The notes under the pieces are model-generated. The model was not told the origin of the DNA. It saw only the letters and a list, made by a program, of their open reading frames with translations, and did not search any database. Shown here piece by piece: positions 15,533-24,265 of a stretch of 64,000 bases of DNA. Made by a program: the position numbers and the translations under genes. Location of the stretch: NCBI RefSeq assembly GCF_000425785.1, contig NZ_KE384452.1:1-64000 (forward strand), read 5' to 3'. This DNA comes from Pseudomonas taiwanensis DSM 21245 (GTDB lineage Bacteria > Pseudomonadota > Gammaproteobacteria > Pseudomonadales > Pseudomonadaceae). Position 1 is the first letter of the stretch, and each line of letters begins with the position of its first letter.

Positions 15533-16435
15533 ATGCTCCGCTCCGTCCTTGCGCTGCTCCTGGCCTGCGCCCTGCCAGCCCTGGCCCTGGCCGACAACGC
15601 CAAGCCGCTGCGCATTGGCATCACCCTGCACCCCTACTACAGCTACGTCAGCAACATCGTGGGCGACAAAGCCGAGGTGGTACCGCTGATTCCGGCGGGC
15701 TTCAACCCGCACGCCTACGAGCCACGAGCCGAGGACATCAAGCGCATCGGCACGCTGGACGTGGTGGTGCTCAACGGCGTGGGCCACGACGACTTCGCCG
15801 ACCGCATGATCGCCGCCAGTGAAAAACCGGGCATCGCCACCATCGAAGCCAACCAGAACGTTCCGCTGCTGGCTGCCACCGGCATCGCTGCTCGCGGCGC
15901 GGGCAAGGTGGTCAATCCGCACACCTTCCTGTCCATCAGCACCACCATCGCCCAGGTCAACAACATTGCCCGCGAACTGGGCAAGCTCGACCCAGACAAT
16001 GCCAAGTTCTATACCCAGAACGCCCGCGCCTACGCCAAGCGTTTGCGCGCCCTGCGTGCCGAGGCTCTGGCACAGGTCACCGAGGCGCCCTCGGCGACCT
16101 TGCGCGTCGCCACCATCCACGCGGCCTACGACTACCTGGTGCGCGACTTCGGCCTGGAAGTGACCGCCGTGGTCGAGCCGGCCCACGGCATCGAGCCGAG
16201 CCCCGCACAACTGAAGAAGACCATCGACCAGCTCAAGGCCCTGGACGTGAAGGTGATTTTCTCGGAGATGGATTTCCCTTCTGCCTACGTCGAAACCATC
16301 CAGCGTGAATCGGGCGTTCGACTGTACCCGCTGACGCACATCTCCTACGGCGAGTACACCAAGGACAAATACGAGGTGGAAATGAAGCGCAACCTCGACA
16401 CAGTGGTGCGGGCCATCCAGGAGAACCGCGCATGA
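15533..16435 (+). CDS. fpvC: Periplasmic metal-binding protein FpvC
   Basis: 300 aa with a cleavable signal peptide (LALLLACALPALALA). TroA/ZnuA-type solute-binding fold: HPYYSYVSNIVGD, the ligand-bearing GFNPHAYEPRAEDI, and IHAAYDYLVRDFG, typical of binding proteins for divalent metal. In the pyoverdine system it takes Fe2+ released by FpvG and hands it to the FpvDE transporter. Corresponds to PA2407. Confidence 0.9.
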   Translation: MLRSVLALLLACALPALALADNAKPLRIGITLHPYYSYVSNIVGDKAEVVPLIPAGFNPHAYEPRAEDIKRIGTLDVVVLNGVGHDDFADRMIAASEKPGIATIEANQNVPLLAATGIAARGAGKVVNPHTFLSISTTIAQVNNIARELGKLDPDNAKFYTQNARAYAKRLRALRAEALAQVTEAPSATLRVATIHAAYDYLVRDFGLEVTAVVEPAHGIEPSPAQLKKTIDQLKALDVKVIFSEMDFPSAYVETIQRESGVRLYPLTHISYGEYTKDKYEVEMKRNLDTVVRAIQENRA

Positions 16436-17178
16436 CCGCCGCCGCCACGCGCATGCCCGCCCGCGGGCCGCGCATCGAGTTCGTCGGCATCGACCTGACC
16501 CTGGGCCGTACGCGCATCCTCGAACAGGTCGCCTTCAGCGTCGCCGCTGGCAGCGTGCATGCCATCGTCGGCCCCAATGGCGGCGGCAAGAGCTCGCTGA
16601 TCAAGACCTTGCTGGGGCAGATGCCGCACCAGGGCCAGTTGACCCTTCACTGGCCGACACAAGCCAACGTGATCGGCTACGTGCCCCAGGCGCTGGAGTT
16701 CGACCGAGGCCTGCCAATGACCGTGGACGACTTCATGGCCGCCATGTGCCAAAGGCGCCCCGCGTTCCTGGGCCTTTCGCGGCGTATCCAGCCGGCCATC
16801 GACGCAGCGCTGGCACAAGTCGGCATGCTCGACAAACGCAAGCGTCGCATGGGCGCATTGTCCGGTGGCGAGCGCCAGCGGGTGCTGCTGGCCCAGGGCC
16901 TGATCCCCGAACCCCAGTTGCTGGTCCTGGACGAGCCGATGTCGGCCCTCGACGAAGCGGGCATCCAGGTGTTCGAAGCGCTGCTACAGGGCTGGCGCCA
17001 ATCCGGTACCACCGTGCTGTGGATCGAGCACGATCTGCAGGCCGTGCTGCGCCTGGCCGACCGGGTCACCGGCCTGAGCCGCCAGGTGCTGTTCGACGCC
17101 GCGCCCGCCCAGGCCCTGACCCCCGAGCGTCTTCTCAACCTGTTCTCCGTTCACCCGCGCAGCGAGAGCCTCGCCTGA
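16432..17178 (+). CDS. fpvD: ABC transporter ATP-binding protein FpvD
   Basis: 248 aa. Walker A GPNGGGKSS (residues ~49-57), signature LSGGERQRV, Walker B LLVLDEP, and the switch His in WIEHDLQ. Belongs to the metal-import group. It powers import of iron from the periplasm with FpvE. Overlaps fpvC by ATGA and fpvE by one base (TGATG). Confidence 0.92.
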   Translation: MTAAATRMPARGPRIEFVGIDLTLGRTRILEQVAFSVAAGSVHAIVGPNGGGKSSLIKTLLGQMPHQGQLTLHWPTQANVIGYVPQALEFDRGLPMTVDDFMAAMCQRRPAFLGLSRRIQPAIDAALAQVGMLDKRKRRMGALSGGERQRVLLAQGLIPEPQLLVLDEPMSALDEAGIQVFEALLQGWRQSGTTVLWIEHDLQAVLRLADRVTGLSRQVLFDAAPAQALTPERLLNLFSVHPRSESLA

Positions 17179-18077
17179 TGAGTTATGAAGCCTTCCGTCA
17201 ACTGGTCCAGGACTGGGCCAGCGCCGGCTACCTGCCCGAGGCCCTGGCCTATGGGTTCGTGATCAATGCGTTACTGGCCGGTCTGATGATAGGCCCGGTG
17301 CTCGGCGGCCTGGGCACGCTGGTCGTGGTCAAGCGCTTCGCGTTCTTCTCCGAGGCTGTGGGCCACGCCGCGCTCACGGGCGTAGCCATTGGCATCCTGC
17401 TCGGCGAACCCTATACCGGCCCCTATGGCAGTCTGTTCGGCTACTGCCTGCTGTTCGGCATCCTGCTGAACTACCTGCGCAACCGCACCGGACTGTCGCC
17501 GGACACACTGATCGGGGTGTTCCTCTCGGTGTCCCTGGCCCTAGGCGCGAGCCTGCTGCTGATGCTGGCCGGCAAGATCAACGTGCACATCCTCGAGAAC
17601 GTGCTGTTCGGCTCGGTGCTGACGGTCAGCGCCCACGACCTGCTGGTGCTGGGCATCGTCGCGGTGCTAGTGCTGAGCCTGGCCCTACCGCTTTACAACC
17701 GCATCATGCTGGCCAGCTTCAATCCGCAACTGGCCGCGGTGCGCGGGGTGGCGGTGAAGACCCTGGACTACCTGTTCGTGGTCCTGGTGACCTTGGTCAC
17801 CGTGGCCTCGGTGAAAGTGATCGGGGCGATTCTGGTCGGTGCCCTGCTGGTGATTCCGGCCGCCGCCGCACGCCTGGTCAGCCAGTCGCTGAAAGGCTTT
17901 TTCTTCCTCTCGGTGCTGATCGCCACACTGAGCACCCTGCTCGGCATCCTGTTGCCGATCGTACTCGACCTGCCGGTGCCGTCGGGTGCCGCGATCATTC
18001 TGGTCGCCGGCCTGTGCTTCGCCCTCGCCGCGCTGGCCCGCGCCCTCGTCCCACGCCTGCAAGGAAACCCGGCATGA
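17178..18077 (+). CDS. fpvE: ABC transporter permease FpvE
   Basis: 299 aa, eight or more membrane segments, ZnuB/TroC-type permease (GPVLGGLGTLVVVKRFAFF, FSEAVGHAALTGVAIG, VGALLVIPAAAARLV). The SEAVGHAALTG loop is typical of divalent-metal permeases. Forms the inner-membrane channel with FpvD. Confidence 0.92.
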   Translation: MSYEAFRQLVQDWASAGYLPEALAYGFVINALLAGLMIGPVLGGLGTLVVVKRFAFFSEAVGHAALTGVAIGILLGEPYTGPYGSLFGYCLLFGILLNYLRNRTGLSPDTLIGVFLSVSLALGASLLLMLAGKINVHILENVLFGSVLTVSAHDLLVLGIVAVLVLSLALPLYNRIMLASFNPQLAAVRGVAVKTLDYLFVVLVTLVTVASVKVIGAILVGALLVIPAAAARLVSQSLKGFFFLSVLIATLSTLLGILLPIVLDLPVPSGAAIILVAGLCFALAALARALVPRLQGNPA

Positions 18078-18949
18078 ATCTGAATATCAAGCAGCTGACC
18101 CTGGCCATCGCCCTGGTGGGCCTGCCTTCGCTGAGCTTTGCCACCCAGGTGCTCACCACCTTGCCCGTGACCCACAGCCTGGCCGCTGCTCTGCTTGACG
18201 GCACCTCGGTGCAGCTCAAGCGCGCGGCTCCAGCCAACCTGCCGGCAAGCCGCCAGCCGTCGTACTTCAGTGGTCGTGGCGGTGCCGGCCTGCAGAAGGC
18301 CGCGCAACAGGCCGATGCGGTGATTGGCGTGCGCTCGATCTGGCGGGACGACCCGCTCTACCCAATGGCGCGGCGCAGCAATATCCGCATCGTCGAGATC
18401 GATGCCGCACGGCCAGTGGATGGCGCATTGCCGGGCATTGCCGTAACCGGCGATGAGGCCTATGCCGCTTATCCCTGGCTCAGCCCGACGAATCTTGGGC
18501 GCATGGCCGATGTGGTGGCCAATGACCTTGAGCGGCTCTCACCGGCTGACAAGGCGAAGATCCAAGGCAACCTCACCGCTCTCAAGCGCCAGTTGCTGGA
18601 GCTGACCGCCAGCAGCCAGACACGCCTGGCCGAAGTCGACAACTTGACCGTGGTCAGCTTGTCGGATCGCCTGGGTTATCTGGCCAGCGGGCTGAACCTG
18701 GACGTGGCGCAGCAGGCGCTGCCGCCCGAGGACAAGTGGGATGAGGCCACGCTCAAGGCGCTGGGTGAGAACCTCAAGACCCAGGATGTGGCTTTGGTGC
18801 TGCACCACCGCCAGCCGGAGGCTGCGGTAGCCGAGGTGATCAAGGCATCCGGGGCCAGGTTGCTGGTGGTCGACAGCGACCCGGAGGATGCCCTGGCGGG
18901 GTTGAAGGCCAGTGTCGAGCAAGTGGTGGATGCCTTGGGTCAGGGTTGA
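18074..18949 (+). CDS. fpvF: Second periplasmic metal-binding protein FpvF
   Basis: 291 aa with a signal peptide ending LPSLSFA. Distant TroA-type fold (TTLPVTHSLAAALLDG; LLVVDSDPEDALAGL near the C terminus) with fewer histidines than FpvC. In P. aeruginosa FpvF pairs with FpvC and can bind pyoverdine. Last gene of the operon; REP-like repeats follow. Confidence 0.88.
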   Translation: MNLNIKQLTLAIALVGLPSLSFATQVLTTLPVTHSLAAALLDGTSVQLKRAAPANLPASRQPSYFSGRGGAGLQKAAQQADAVIGVRSIWRDDPLYPMARRSNIRIVEIDAARPVDGALPGIAVTGDEAYAAYPWLSPTNLGRMADVVANDLERLSPADKAKIQGNLTALKRQLLELTASSQTRLAEVDNLTVVSLSDRLGYLASGLNLDVAQQALPPEDKWDEATLKALGENLKTQDVALVLHHRQPEAAVAEVIKASGARLLVVDSDPEDALAGLKASVEQVVDALGQG

Positions 18950-18956
18950 GGTTCGC

Positions 18957-19031
18957 TTCACCGGCCTGTTCGCCGGTACACCCGCCCCCGGGGTCGGCGC
19001 CACGGCCAGACTTTGGGGAGCGGGTTTGCCC
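18957..19031. repeat. REP-like sequence after fpvF
   Basis: CACCGGCCTGTTCGCCGGT forms a short hairpin, and GGGGAGCGGGTTTGCCC nearby resembles the second half of a P. putida REP in inverted orientation. It lies between convergent genes and may act as a weak terminator or mRNA stabiliser. Confidence 0.5.
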
Positions 19032-20098
19032 TACCGCTTCATGCAGCGCTGGTAACGCTCATCCACACGACCTGCGAACCACGCCGTGGTCAACTTGCGG
19101 GTAATCTTCGGGCTCTTGAGCTCGATTCCCGGCAATACTGCACGCGGCACCGGCTTGCCGGCCGCCGCATCGGCCAGGGCGAACACGCCGCGGTACAACC
19201 GGGTGTCCTCGAAGGCCAGGCTGTCACCCTGCTCCAGTTCGCTGCGAATCTGCGGGTTGCGCAAGCCAAGCTTCGCCCCCAGTTTGCGCGCCGCCTGCTC
19301 GGTGGTTCCGGGCATGATCGCCCCTGGCGCCACCAGGTCGCCATCCAGCGCCAACTTCACCCCGGTTGCCCGGCTCAACGCTGCCTGGAAAGCGGCATTG
19401 CGGCTGGCGTACCAACCCGCATTGAAATCGGCGAAGCGGTACAACGGCCGCTCGTAGTTCGCTGGGTAGCCCAGCAGGTGGGTGATGCCGAAGTACAAAC
19501 CGCCACGGCGGGTGAATACCTCCTGCCGGATCGTGCCTTCATAGCGGTAGGGGTAACCCTTGGCGTGCTGCTCGGCAAAGTCGATGCTCACTTGCATCGG
19601 CCCACCGGTATGCACCGGGTTCAGCCCGCCCAGCAGAGTCTTGCCCAAGGGCAGGCCGGCAATGAAATCATCGTACAGCGTGCTCAACTGTTTCTCGCTG
19701 CGTACCGCCAGCAGCCTCTGCTGATAGGTCTTGCCACTGCCGGAACTGGTATTCAGGGCACCGTCGACCAGCAGCTTGGGGATATGCAGACGCGCCGCGC
19801 GCCGGTCGATTTCTGCTCGGGCGATGCGCCCGAGGTTCGGCACCTGTGGGTCGGCATTGAAGGTCGACTCCTGCTCGGTGACGGCCAATACCGCGCACAG
19901 GTTGCTTTTGCTTGGGGCAATGCCCTGGGCTTCGAAGGCCACTTGGATATCCTGGGCCCACCCTTGCCGGTCCTTGGCTTGCGCCGGCAGCAGTCGCATC
20001 AACTGTGCTCGCACTTTGGTGGGGTCGGTTTCCACTGCTTCTTCGCGGCGCCCGGCGCAACCTTGCAGCAGGGCCAGCGCCACCAGCCCTGCCGCCAT
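19031..20098 (-). CDS. DUF1615 lipoprotein
   Basis: 355 aa. The N terminus ends in lipobox LLQGC, so it is a probable lipoprotein. The body has a goose-lysozyme-like look (LAVTEQESTFNADPQVPN with a conserved Glu; GGPMQVSIDFAEQ; YFGITHLLGYP), typical of DUF1615 proteins, some of which resemble lytic transglycosylases. Start is 12 bp after the upstream hydrolase stop, so it is likely translationally coupled. Activity on peptidoglycan is inference. Confidence 0.8.
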   Translation of the reverse strand: MAAGLVALALLQGCAGRREEAVETDPTKVRAQLMRLLPAQAKDRQGWAQDIQVAFEAQGIAPSKSNLCAVLAVTEQESTFNADPQVPNLGRIARAEIDRRAARLHIPKLLVDGALNTSSGSGKTYQQRLLAVRSEKQLSTLYDDFIAGLPLGKTLLGGLNPVHTGGPMQVSIDFAEQHAKGYPYRYEGTIRQEVFTRRGGLYFGITHLLGYPANYERPLYRFADFNAGWYASRNAAFQAALSRATGVKLALDGDLVAPGAIMPGTTEQAARKLGAKLGLRNPQIRSELEQGDSLAFEDTRLYRGVFALADAAAGKPVPRAVLPGIELKSPKITRKLTTAWFAGRVDERYQRCMKR

Positions 20099-20109
20099 CA
20101 GCCGCGCGT

Positions 20110-20661
20110 TCAGGGCTGCTCACCGACCAGGTAGGTCTTGCTGATATGGCGAAACAAGGGATGGCTGGCGCTGCCCATCAGTTCGAACAGCACCATCTCA
20201 CGGGTCACCACCTGCGCCCCGGCATCACGCATGCGCGCCAGGCCCGCGGCCTTGCTGGCCGGGGTACGGCTGTCGCAGGCATCCTCGACCACGAACACGT
20301 GCTTGCCCAGCGACAACAGGCCCAGCACGGTCTGTAGCACGCAGACATGGGTTTCCATACCACAGACGATCACTTGCTCGCGGCGCAGCAGGCTTTCCGG
20401 CAGGCACTCGGCAGCCACACAGGAAAAATGCGTTTTCTCCACCACCTGGGCTGCCGGTGCGGCAGTGGTGAGCGCTGCCAGGGTGTGCCCCAGGCCTTTG
20501 GGGTACTGCTCGGACATCACGATTGGCAATTGCAGCTCGGCGCTGGCCGCCACCAGCCAGCGCGCACGCGCTCGGGTGCCCTCGGGGTCGCTCATGGCGC
20601 CTATGAGCTTTTCCTGGATATCGACGACCAGCAGCGTGGCCTGGCGAGGGTTGATCAGCAT
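20110..20661 (-). CDS. Isochorismatase-family hydrolase
   Basis: 183 aa from MLINPRQATL; an upstream in-frame extension lacks a good ribosome site. Cysteine-hydrolase fold: Asp in VVDIQEKL, Lys in the HFSCVAAE region, and catalytic Cys in CGMETHVCVLQT. Closest in type to YcaC-like hydrolases of unknown substrate. Not an obvious pyoverdine enzyme although it lies next to the thioesterase gene. Confidence 0.85.
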   Translation of the reverse strand: MLINPRQATLLVVDIQEKLIGAMSDPEGTRARARWLVAASAELQLPIVMSEQYPKGLGHTLAALTTAAPAAQVVEKTHFSCVAAECLPESLLRREQVIVCGMETHVCVLQTVLGLLSLGKHVFVVEDACDSRTPASKAAGLARMRDAGAQVVTREMVLFELMGSASHPLFRHISKTYLVGEQP

Positions 20662-20718
20662 TGTCGGCCTCTTGCCTGGGGAAAACCCTAGCCTCCCCCA
20701 GGCAAGCGATGACGTCAA

Positions 20719-21438
20719 TCAGGCAGAACGCCGGTACGGCTCCAGCGACGCGGCCACCACACCGAGCACGCGGTGCTCGTGCTCATGGATGAAGAAGTGG
20801 CCGCCGGGGAACATTTGCAGCGAAAATTCCCCCGAGGTTTCACGGCGCCAGGCCATGAGTTGCTCTTGCGTGGCCCGGTCGGCCTCACCGCCGAGGACGT
20901 GCAGCGGACATTGCAGCAGCGACCGCTGACGATAGGCATAACGGCCGCACAGCAGGAAATCATGGCGCAGGATGGGCAAGGTCAGGCTCATTAGCTCGGC
21001 GTTGGCCAGCACCTCCTGTGGAGTACCGTCGAGCGCACGCAGCTCGTTGATCAGCTCGGCGTCGGTCTTGGGTTCGGACCAGTGCTTGCCATCGTAGTCT
21101 TCGCGACGGGTCGGTGCCGCGGTACCGCAGGCGAACAACGCGCGTGGCGCCGGGCAGCCCAGCGCTTGCAGTTCATGGGCCAGCTCGAACGCCAGCAGCG
21201 CGCCCAGGCTGTGCCCCAGCAATGCATAGGGCGCGCTGGCGGCCGTGCGCTGCTCGGCCGCCAGTTGCCGGGCCAGCGCCTGCATGTCGGTCTGCAGTGG
21301 TTCACTCAGGCGCGCGCCACGGCCCGGCAGCTCCACCGGGCGCAGCTCAAGCCAAGCCGGCAACGTGCGCCGCCAGCGGCTGTAGACCATGGCACTGGCG
21401 CCGGAGTAAGGCAGGCACAGCAGCTTCATCCCGCTCAC
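20719..21438 (-). CDS. Type II thioesterase of the pyoverdine system
   Basis: 239 aa alpha/beta hydrolase. Nucleophile elbow GHSLGA (Ser ~95), catalytic His in GGHFFIHEHE near the C terminus, and an Asp in the region before it. Type II thioesterases remove wrongly loaded acyl groups from NRPS carrier domains. Overlaps the MbtH gene by ATGA and lies next to fpvF as PA2411 does in P. aeruginosa; PvdG is a close alternative. Confidence 0.88.
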   Translation of the reverse strand: MSGMKLLCLPYSGASAMVYSRWRRTLPAWLELRPVELPGRGARLSEPLQTDMQALARQLAAEQRTAASAPYALLGHSLGALLAFELAHELQALGCPAPRALFACGTAAPTRREDYDGKHWSEPKTDAELINELRALDGTPQEVLANAELMSLTLPILRHDFLLCGRYAYRQRSLLQCPLHVLGGEADRATQEQLMAWRRETSGEFSLQMFPGGHFFIHEHEHRVLGVVAASLEPYRRSA

Positions 21439-21656
21439 TGCGCCGCGGCTTCAGCCATCTTCTGACGTAGGCTCAGAGGGCGCATGTCGGTCCAGACCTC
21501 GTCGATGTAGGCCAGGCAGTCCTTCTTCAGGCCGCTCTTGCCCACGGCGCGCCAGCCGTTGGGGATGGCCTTGTAGTCGGGCCAGATGGAGTATTGCTCT
21601 TCGTGGTTGACCACTACCTGGAACTGAATATCGTCGCGGTCGAAAACGGAAGTCAT
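21435..21656 (-). CDS. MbtH-like NRPS accessory protein
   Basis: 73 aa, the usual family length. Family signature residues are present: NHEEQYSIWP, PNGWRAVGKSG, and DEVWTDMRPLSLR. MbtH proteins bind and stabilise or activate NRPS adenylation domains. Matches PA2412. A PvdS-type box lies 62 bp upstream. Confidence 0.95.
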   Translation of the reverse strand: MTSVFDRDDIQFQVVVNHEEQYSIWPDYKAIPNGWRAVGKSGLKKDCLAYIDEVWTDMRPLSLRQKMAEAAAQ

Positions 21657-21717
21657 TGCCTGTCTCCTTGAGTGATGAATGCCGATACGCACTTGGCGTG
21701 GGGCGGCTCTCAGGTAG

Positions 21718-21741
21718 ACGTTGGAGCCGTTGGGAAAATTA
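21718..21741 (-). promoter_or_regulatory. PvdS-type box upstream of the MbtH gene
   Basis: On the minus strand TAATT, 16 bases, CGT: one mismatch to TAAAT-N16-CGT. Correct orientation and distance (62 bp) for transcription of the MbtH-thioesterase pair under iron limitation. Confidence 0.6.
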
Positions 21742-21828
21742 GTCTGGGTGAGGCTGGAGCAGGCTGGCGGGAGTCCGCTGTTGGGCGGCACTCGATCTCG
21801 ACAGCGCCGTGCGGCTCAAGACGACCCC

Positions 21829-22230
21829 TCAAGCGTCCCGCAACAGATCATGCGCATCCAGCAACCGGAACGCGACCTGCGGGTTACGCTCCAACCCCCG
21901 CCGAATCGCAGCCGGAATCGACTGTCGGGTCTTGCGGCACAACCCCACCTGCTCGTCCAGTTCGATGACGATACCGCGCATGGTGCGCACTTCGTTGAAC
22001 CCAGGGGCGATGTGCACGCGAATGCCGAGGTTTTCGTACATGCGCTGCTGCAGGCGTTGCAGATCCTCCAGGTCCTTGAGGTTTTCCAGGCGCTCGAGCA
22101 GGCGTTTTTCTTCCTGGCGAGTGAGCAGCAGGATTCGCTGGGCGGCCTGGGGGTGATCGGCCAGTTGTTCGCGGCCACACACACAGGCGCCGGGGGGGCA
22201 CGGTTGGCGTAATGGAGGGGTGTTGGTCAT
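21829..22230 (-). CDS. Hypothetical cysteine-containing protein, 133 aa
   Basis: Starts MTNTPPLRQPCPPGACVCGREQ, with three closely spaced cysteines (C-x4-C-x-C) that could bind metal. A helical coiled region follows (LLTRQEEKRLLERLENLKDLEDLQRL) and then a beta-rich end (RTMRGIVIELDEQVGLC). No signal peptide. Divergent from purU. Function unknown. Confidence 0.7.
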   Translation of the reverse strand: MTNTPPLRQPCPPGACVCGREQLADHPQAAQRILLLTRQEEKRLLERLENLKDLEDLQRLQQRMYENLGIRVHIAPGFNEVRTMRGIVIELDEQVGLCRKTRQSIPAAIRRGLERNPQVAFRLLDAHDLLRDA

Positions 22231-22392
22231 GGGGCAAGCATAGCCAGTTTTTGGTGTCGGCTGCACTGGCGATGTCGCCGGCCAGCCGGCGCCTGCCAGG
22301 GGCCACCTCGATCACCAGAATTTCCCCTCAGGATAAAAAATTTCACAAACCTCTGGACCACCACCCACCTCTTCGCCTATAAATCGCCAAAA

Positions 22393-22409
22393 GGAAATTT
22401 ATATTCCTG
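22393..22409. promoter_or_regulatory. Short inverted repeat upstream of purU
   Basis: AGGAA and TTCCT flank ATTTATA, about 85 bp before the purU ATG and just after a TATAAA-like -10 (near 22377). It may be an operator for the purU-folD-sox operon. No named factor can be assigned. Confidence 0.3.
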
Positions 22410-22490
22410 ATAAGAAACACCGCTTCGCCAGCCGCGAGGCCATTTCGCCCTTGTGCCCGACCTGCCCCACCCCACCACGAGGACCTCGAC

Positions 22491-23357
22491 ATGCACCCCG
22501 CTCCCGACCATTTCATCCTGCGCGTCAGCTGTCCGGCCGTGTCCGGCATCGTCGCGGCGGTGACCACCTACCTGGCCGAGCACGGTTGCTACATCAGCGA
22601 GATGGCGCAGTTCGACGACGAAGACAATGGCCGCTTCTTCATGCGCGCCGTGTTCCGTTACAACACCGGTATCACTGGTGACACGCCGCAGCTGGAAGCG
22701 GGCTTCGCCGACGTGGCCCAGCGCTTCGCCATGGACTGGAGCCTGCACAGCAGCGCCCGCCCGATGCGCGTGCTGCTGATGGTGAGCAAGTTCGACCATT
22801 GCCTGAGCGACCTGCTCTACCGCCACGCCAAAGGTGAACTGGAGATGCAGATCACCGCCGTGGTTTCCAACCACCTGGACCTGCGGCCCATGGCCGAGCG
22901 CCAGGGCATCCGCTTCGTCTACCTGCCGGTAACCAAGGAAACCAAGGCCGAGCAGGAAGCGGCGCTGATGCGCATCGTCGAGGACACCGATACTGAGCTG
23001 GTGGTGCTGGCGCGCTACATGCAAATCCTCTCCGACGACCTGTGCCGTCAACTCTCGGGCCGGGCCATCAACATCCACCACTCGTTCCTGCCGGGTTTCA
23101 AGGGCGCCAAGCCCTATCACCAGGCCTACCAACGCGGGGTCAAGCTGATCGGCGCCACTGCCCATTACGTCACCAGCGACCTGGACGAAGGCCCGATCAT
23201 CGAGCAGGAAGTGCAACGTGTGGACCACGCCTACGCGCCTGACGATCTGGTCGCCATCGGCCGCGATACCGAAACCATCGCCCTGTCCCGCGCGGTGAAG
23301 TACCACCTCGAACACCGCGTGTTCCTCAACCACGACCGCACGGTGATCTTCAAATGA
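22491..23357 (+). CDS. purU: Formyltetrahydrofolate deformylase
   Basis: 288 aa. N-terminal ACT-like domain (FILRVSCPAVSGIVAAVTTYL) then a formyltransferase-fold domain with NIHHSFLPGFKGAKPY and GATAHYVTSDLDEGPI, the Asn/His/Asp catalytic set of PurU. It hydrolyses 10-formyl-THF to THF and formate. First gene of an operon with folD and soxBDAG, consistent with recharging THF for methyl groups released by the oxidase. Confidence 0.95.
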   Translation: MHPAPDHFILRVSCPAVSGIVAAVTTYLAEHGCYISEMAQFDDEDNGRFFMRAVFRYNTGITGDTPQLEAGFADVAQRFAMDWSLHSSARPMRVLLMVSKFDHCLSDLLYRHAKGELEMQITAVVSNHLDLRPMAERQGIRFVYLPVTKETKAEQEAALMRIVEDTDTELVVLARYMQILSDDLCRQLSGRAINIHHSFLPGFKGAKPYHQAYQRGVKLIGATAHYVTSDLDEGPIIEQEVQRVDHAYAPDDLVAIGRDTETIALSRAVKYHLEHRVFLNHDRTVIFK

Positions 23358-24265
23358 ATGCCATCCCCAGCGTCAAGCTGATCGACGGCAAGGCCACGGC
23401 GGCGCGGGTGCTGGCCGAGGTGCGCGAGCAGGTCGACACCCTGCGCCAGGGCGGCGTGCAACCGGGCCTGGCAGTGGTGCTGGTGGGCATGGACGCGGCT
23501 AGCCAGGTGTATGTGCGCAACAAGGTGCTGCGCGCCGAGGAGGTGGGTATTCGCTCGCTGGAGCACCGTCTGCCAGGCGACACCACCGAGCACGAGCTAC
23601 TGACCCTGATCGACCGGCTCAATCGCGATACGGCGATAAATGGCATTCTCGTGCAGTTGCCCTTGCCCGCGCATATCGATGAACACCGCGTCTTGCAGGC
23701 CATCAGTCCGCTTAAGGACGTGGACGGTTTTCACAGTGAAAACGTCGGCGGCCTGGCCCAGGGTCGCGATGTACTCACCCCTTGCACGCCCAGTGGCTGC
23801 ATGCGCCTACTGCGTGATGCCTGTGGCCCATTGCGGGGCAAGCACGCGGTGGTGGTCGGCCGCTCCAACATTGTCGGCAAGCCCATGGCCGCCCTGTTGT
23901 TGCAGGCCGACTGCACGGTGACAGTGGTGCATTCGCGCAGCCGTGACTTACCGGCACTGTGCCGCGAAGCGGACATCCTGGTCGCCGCGGTCGGCAAGCC
24001 TCGGCTGATCGGCGCCGACTGGCTCAAGCCGGGGGCAGTGGTCATCGATGTGGGTATCAACCGCATCGAAGAGAACGGCCGCAGCCGCTTGGTGGGCGAT
24101 GTCGACTTCGACGCGGCCCTGCCCCAGGCCGCCGCCATCACCCCGGTTCCCGGAGGCGTCGGGCCCATGACCATCGCCTACCTGATGAAAAATACCCTGC
24201 TCGCCCTCGACCTGCAGCAACAGGCCGCCCAACAGGAGCGCACCCCATGCCCTTCGCCCTGCTGA
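23354..24265 (+). CDS. folD: Methylene-THF dehydrogenase/cyclohydrolase
   Basis: 303 aa. Catalytic YVRNK (Tyr-x3-Lys), the QLPLP motif, SPLKDVDGFH, and the NADP-binding GRSNIVGKPMA, ending GGVGPMTIAYL. It interconverts 5,10-methylene-THF and 10-formyl-THF. ATGA overlap with purU and 19-base overlap with soxB. Probably a pathway copy; a housekeeping folD is expected elsewhere. Confidence 0.95.
   Translation: MNAIPSVKLIDGKATAARVLAEVREQVDTLRQGGVQPGLAVVLVGMDAASQVYVRNKVLRAEEVGIRSLEHRLPGDTTEHELLTLIDRLNRDTAINGILVQLPLPAHIDEHRVLQAISPLKDVDGFHSENVGGLAQGRDVLTPCTPSGCMRLLRDACGPLRGKHAVVVGRSNIVGKPMAALLLQADCTVTVVHSRSRDLPALCREADILVAAVGKPRLIGADWLKPGAVVIDVGINRIEENGRSRLVGDVDFDAALPQAAAITPVPGGVGPMTIAYLMKNTLLALDLQQQAAQQERTPCPSPC

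Noticed and set aside
15392..16339. 315-codon ORF antisense to fpvC
   Set aside because: Fully inside the fpv operon on the opposite strand, with no start signal or family.
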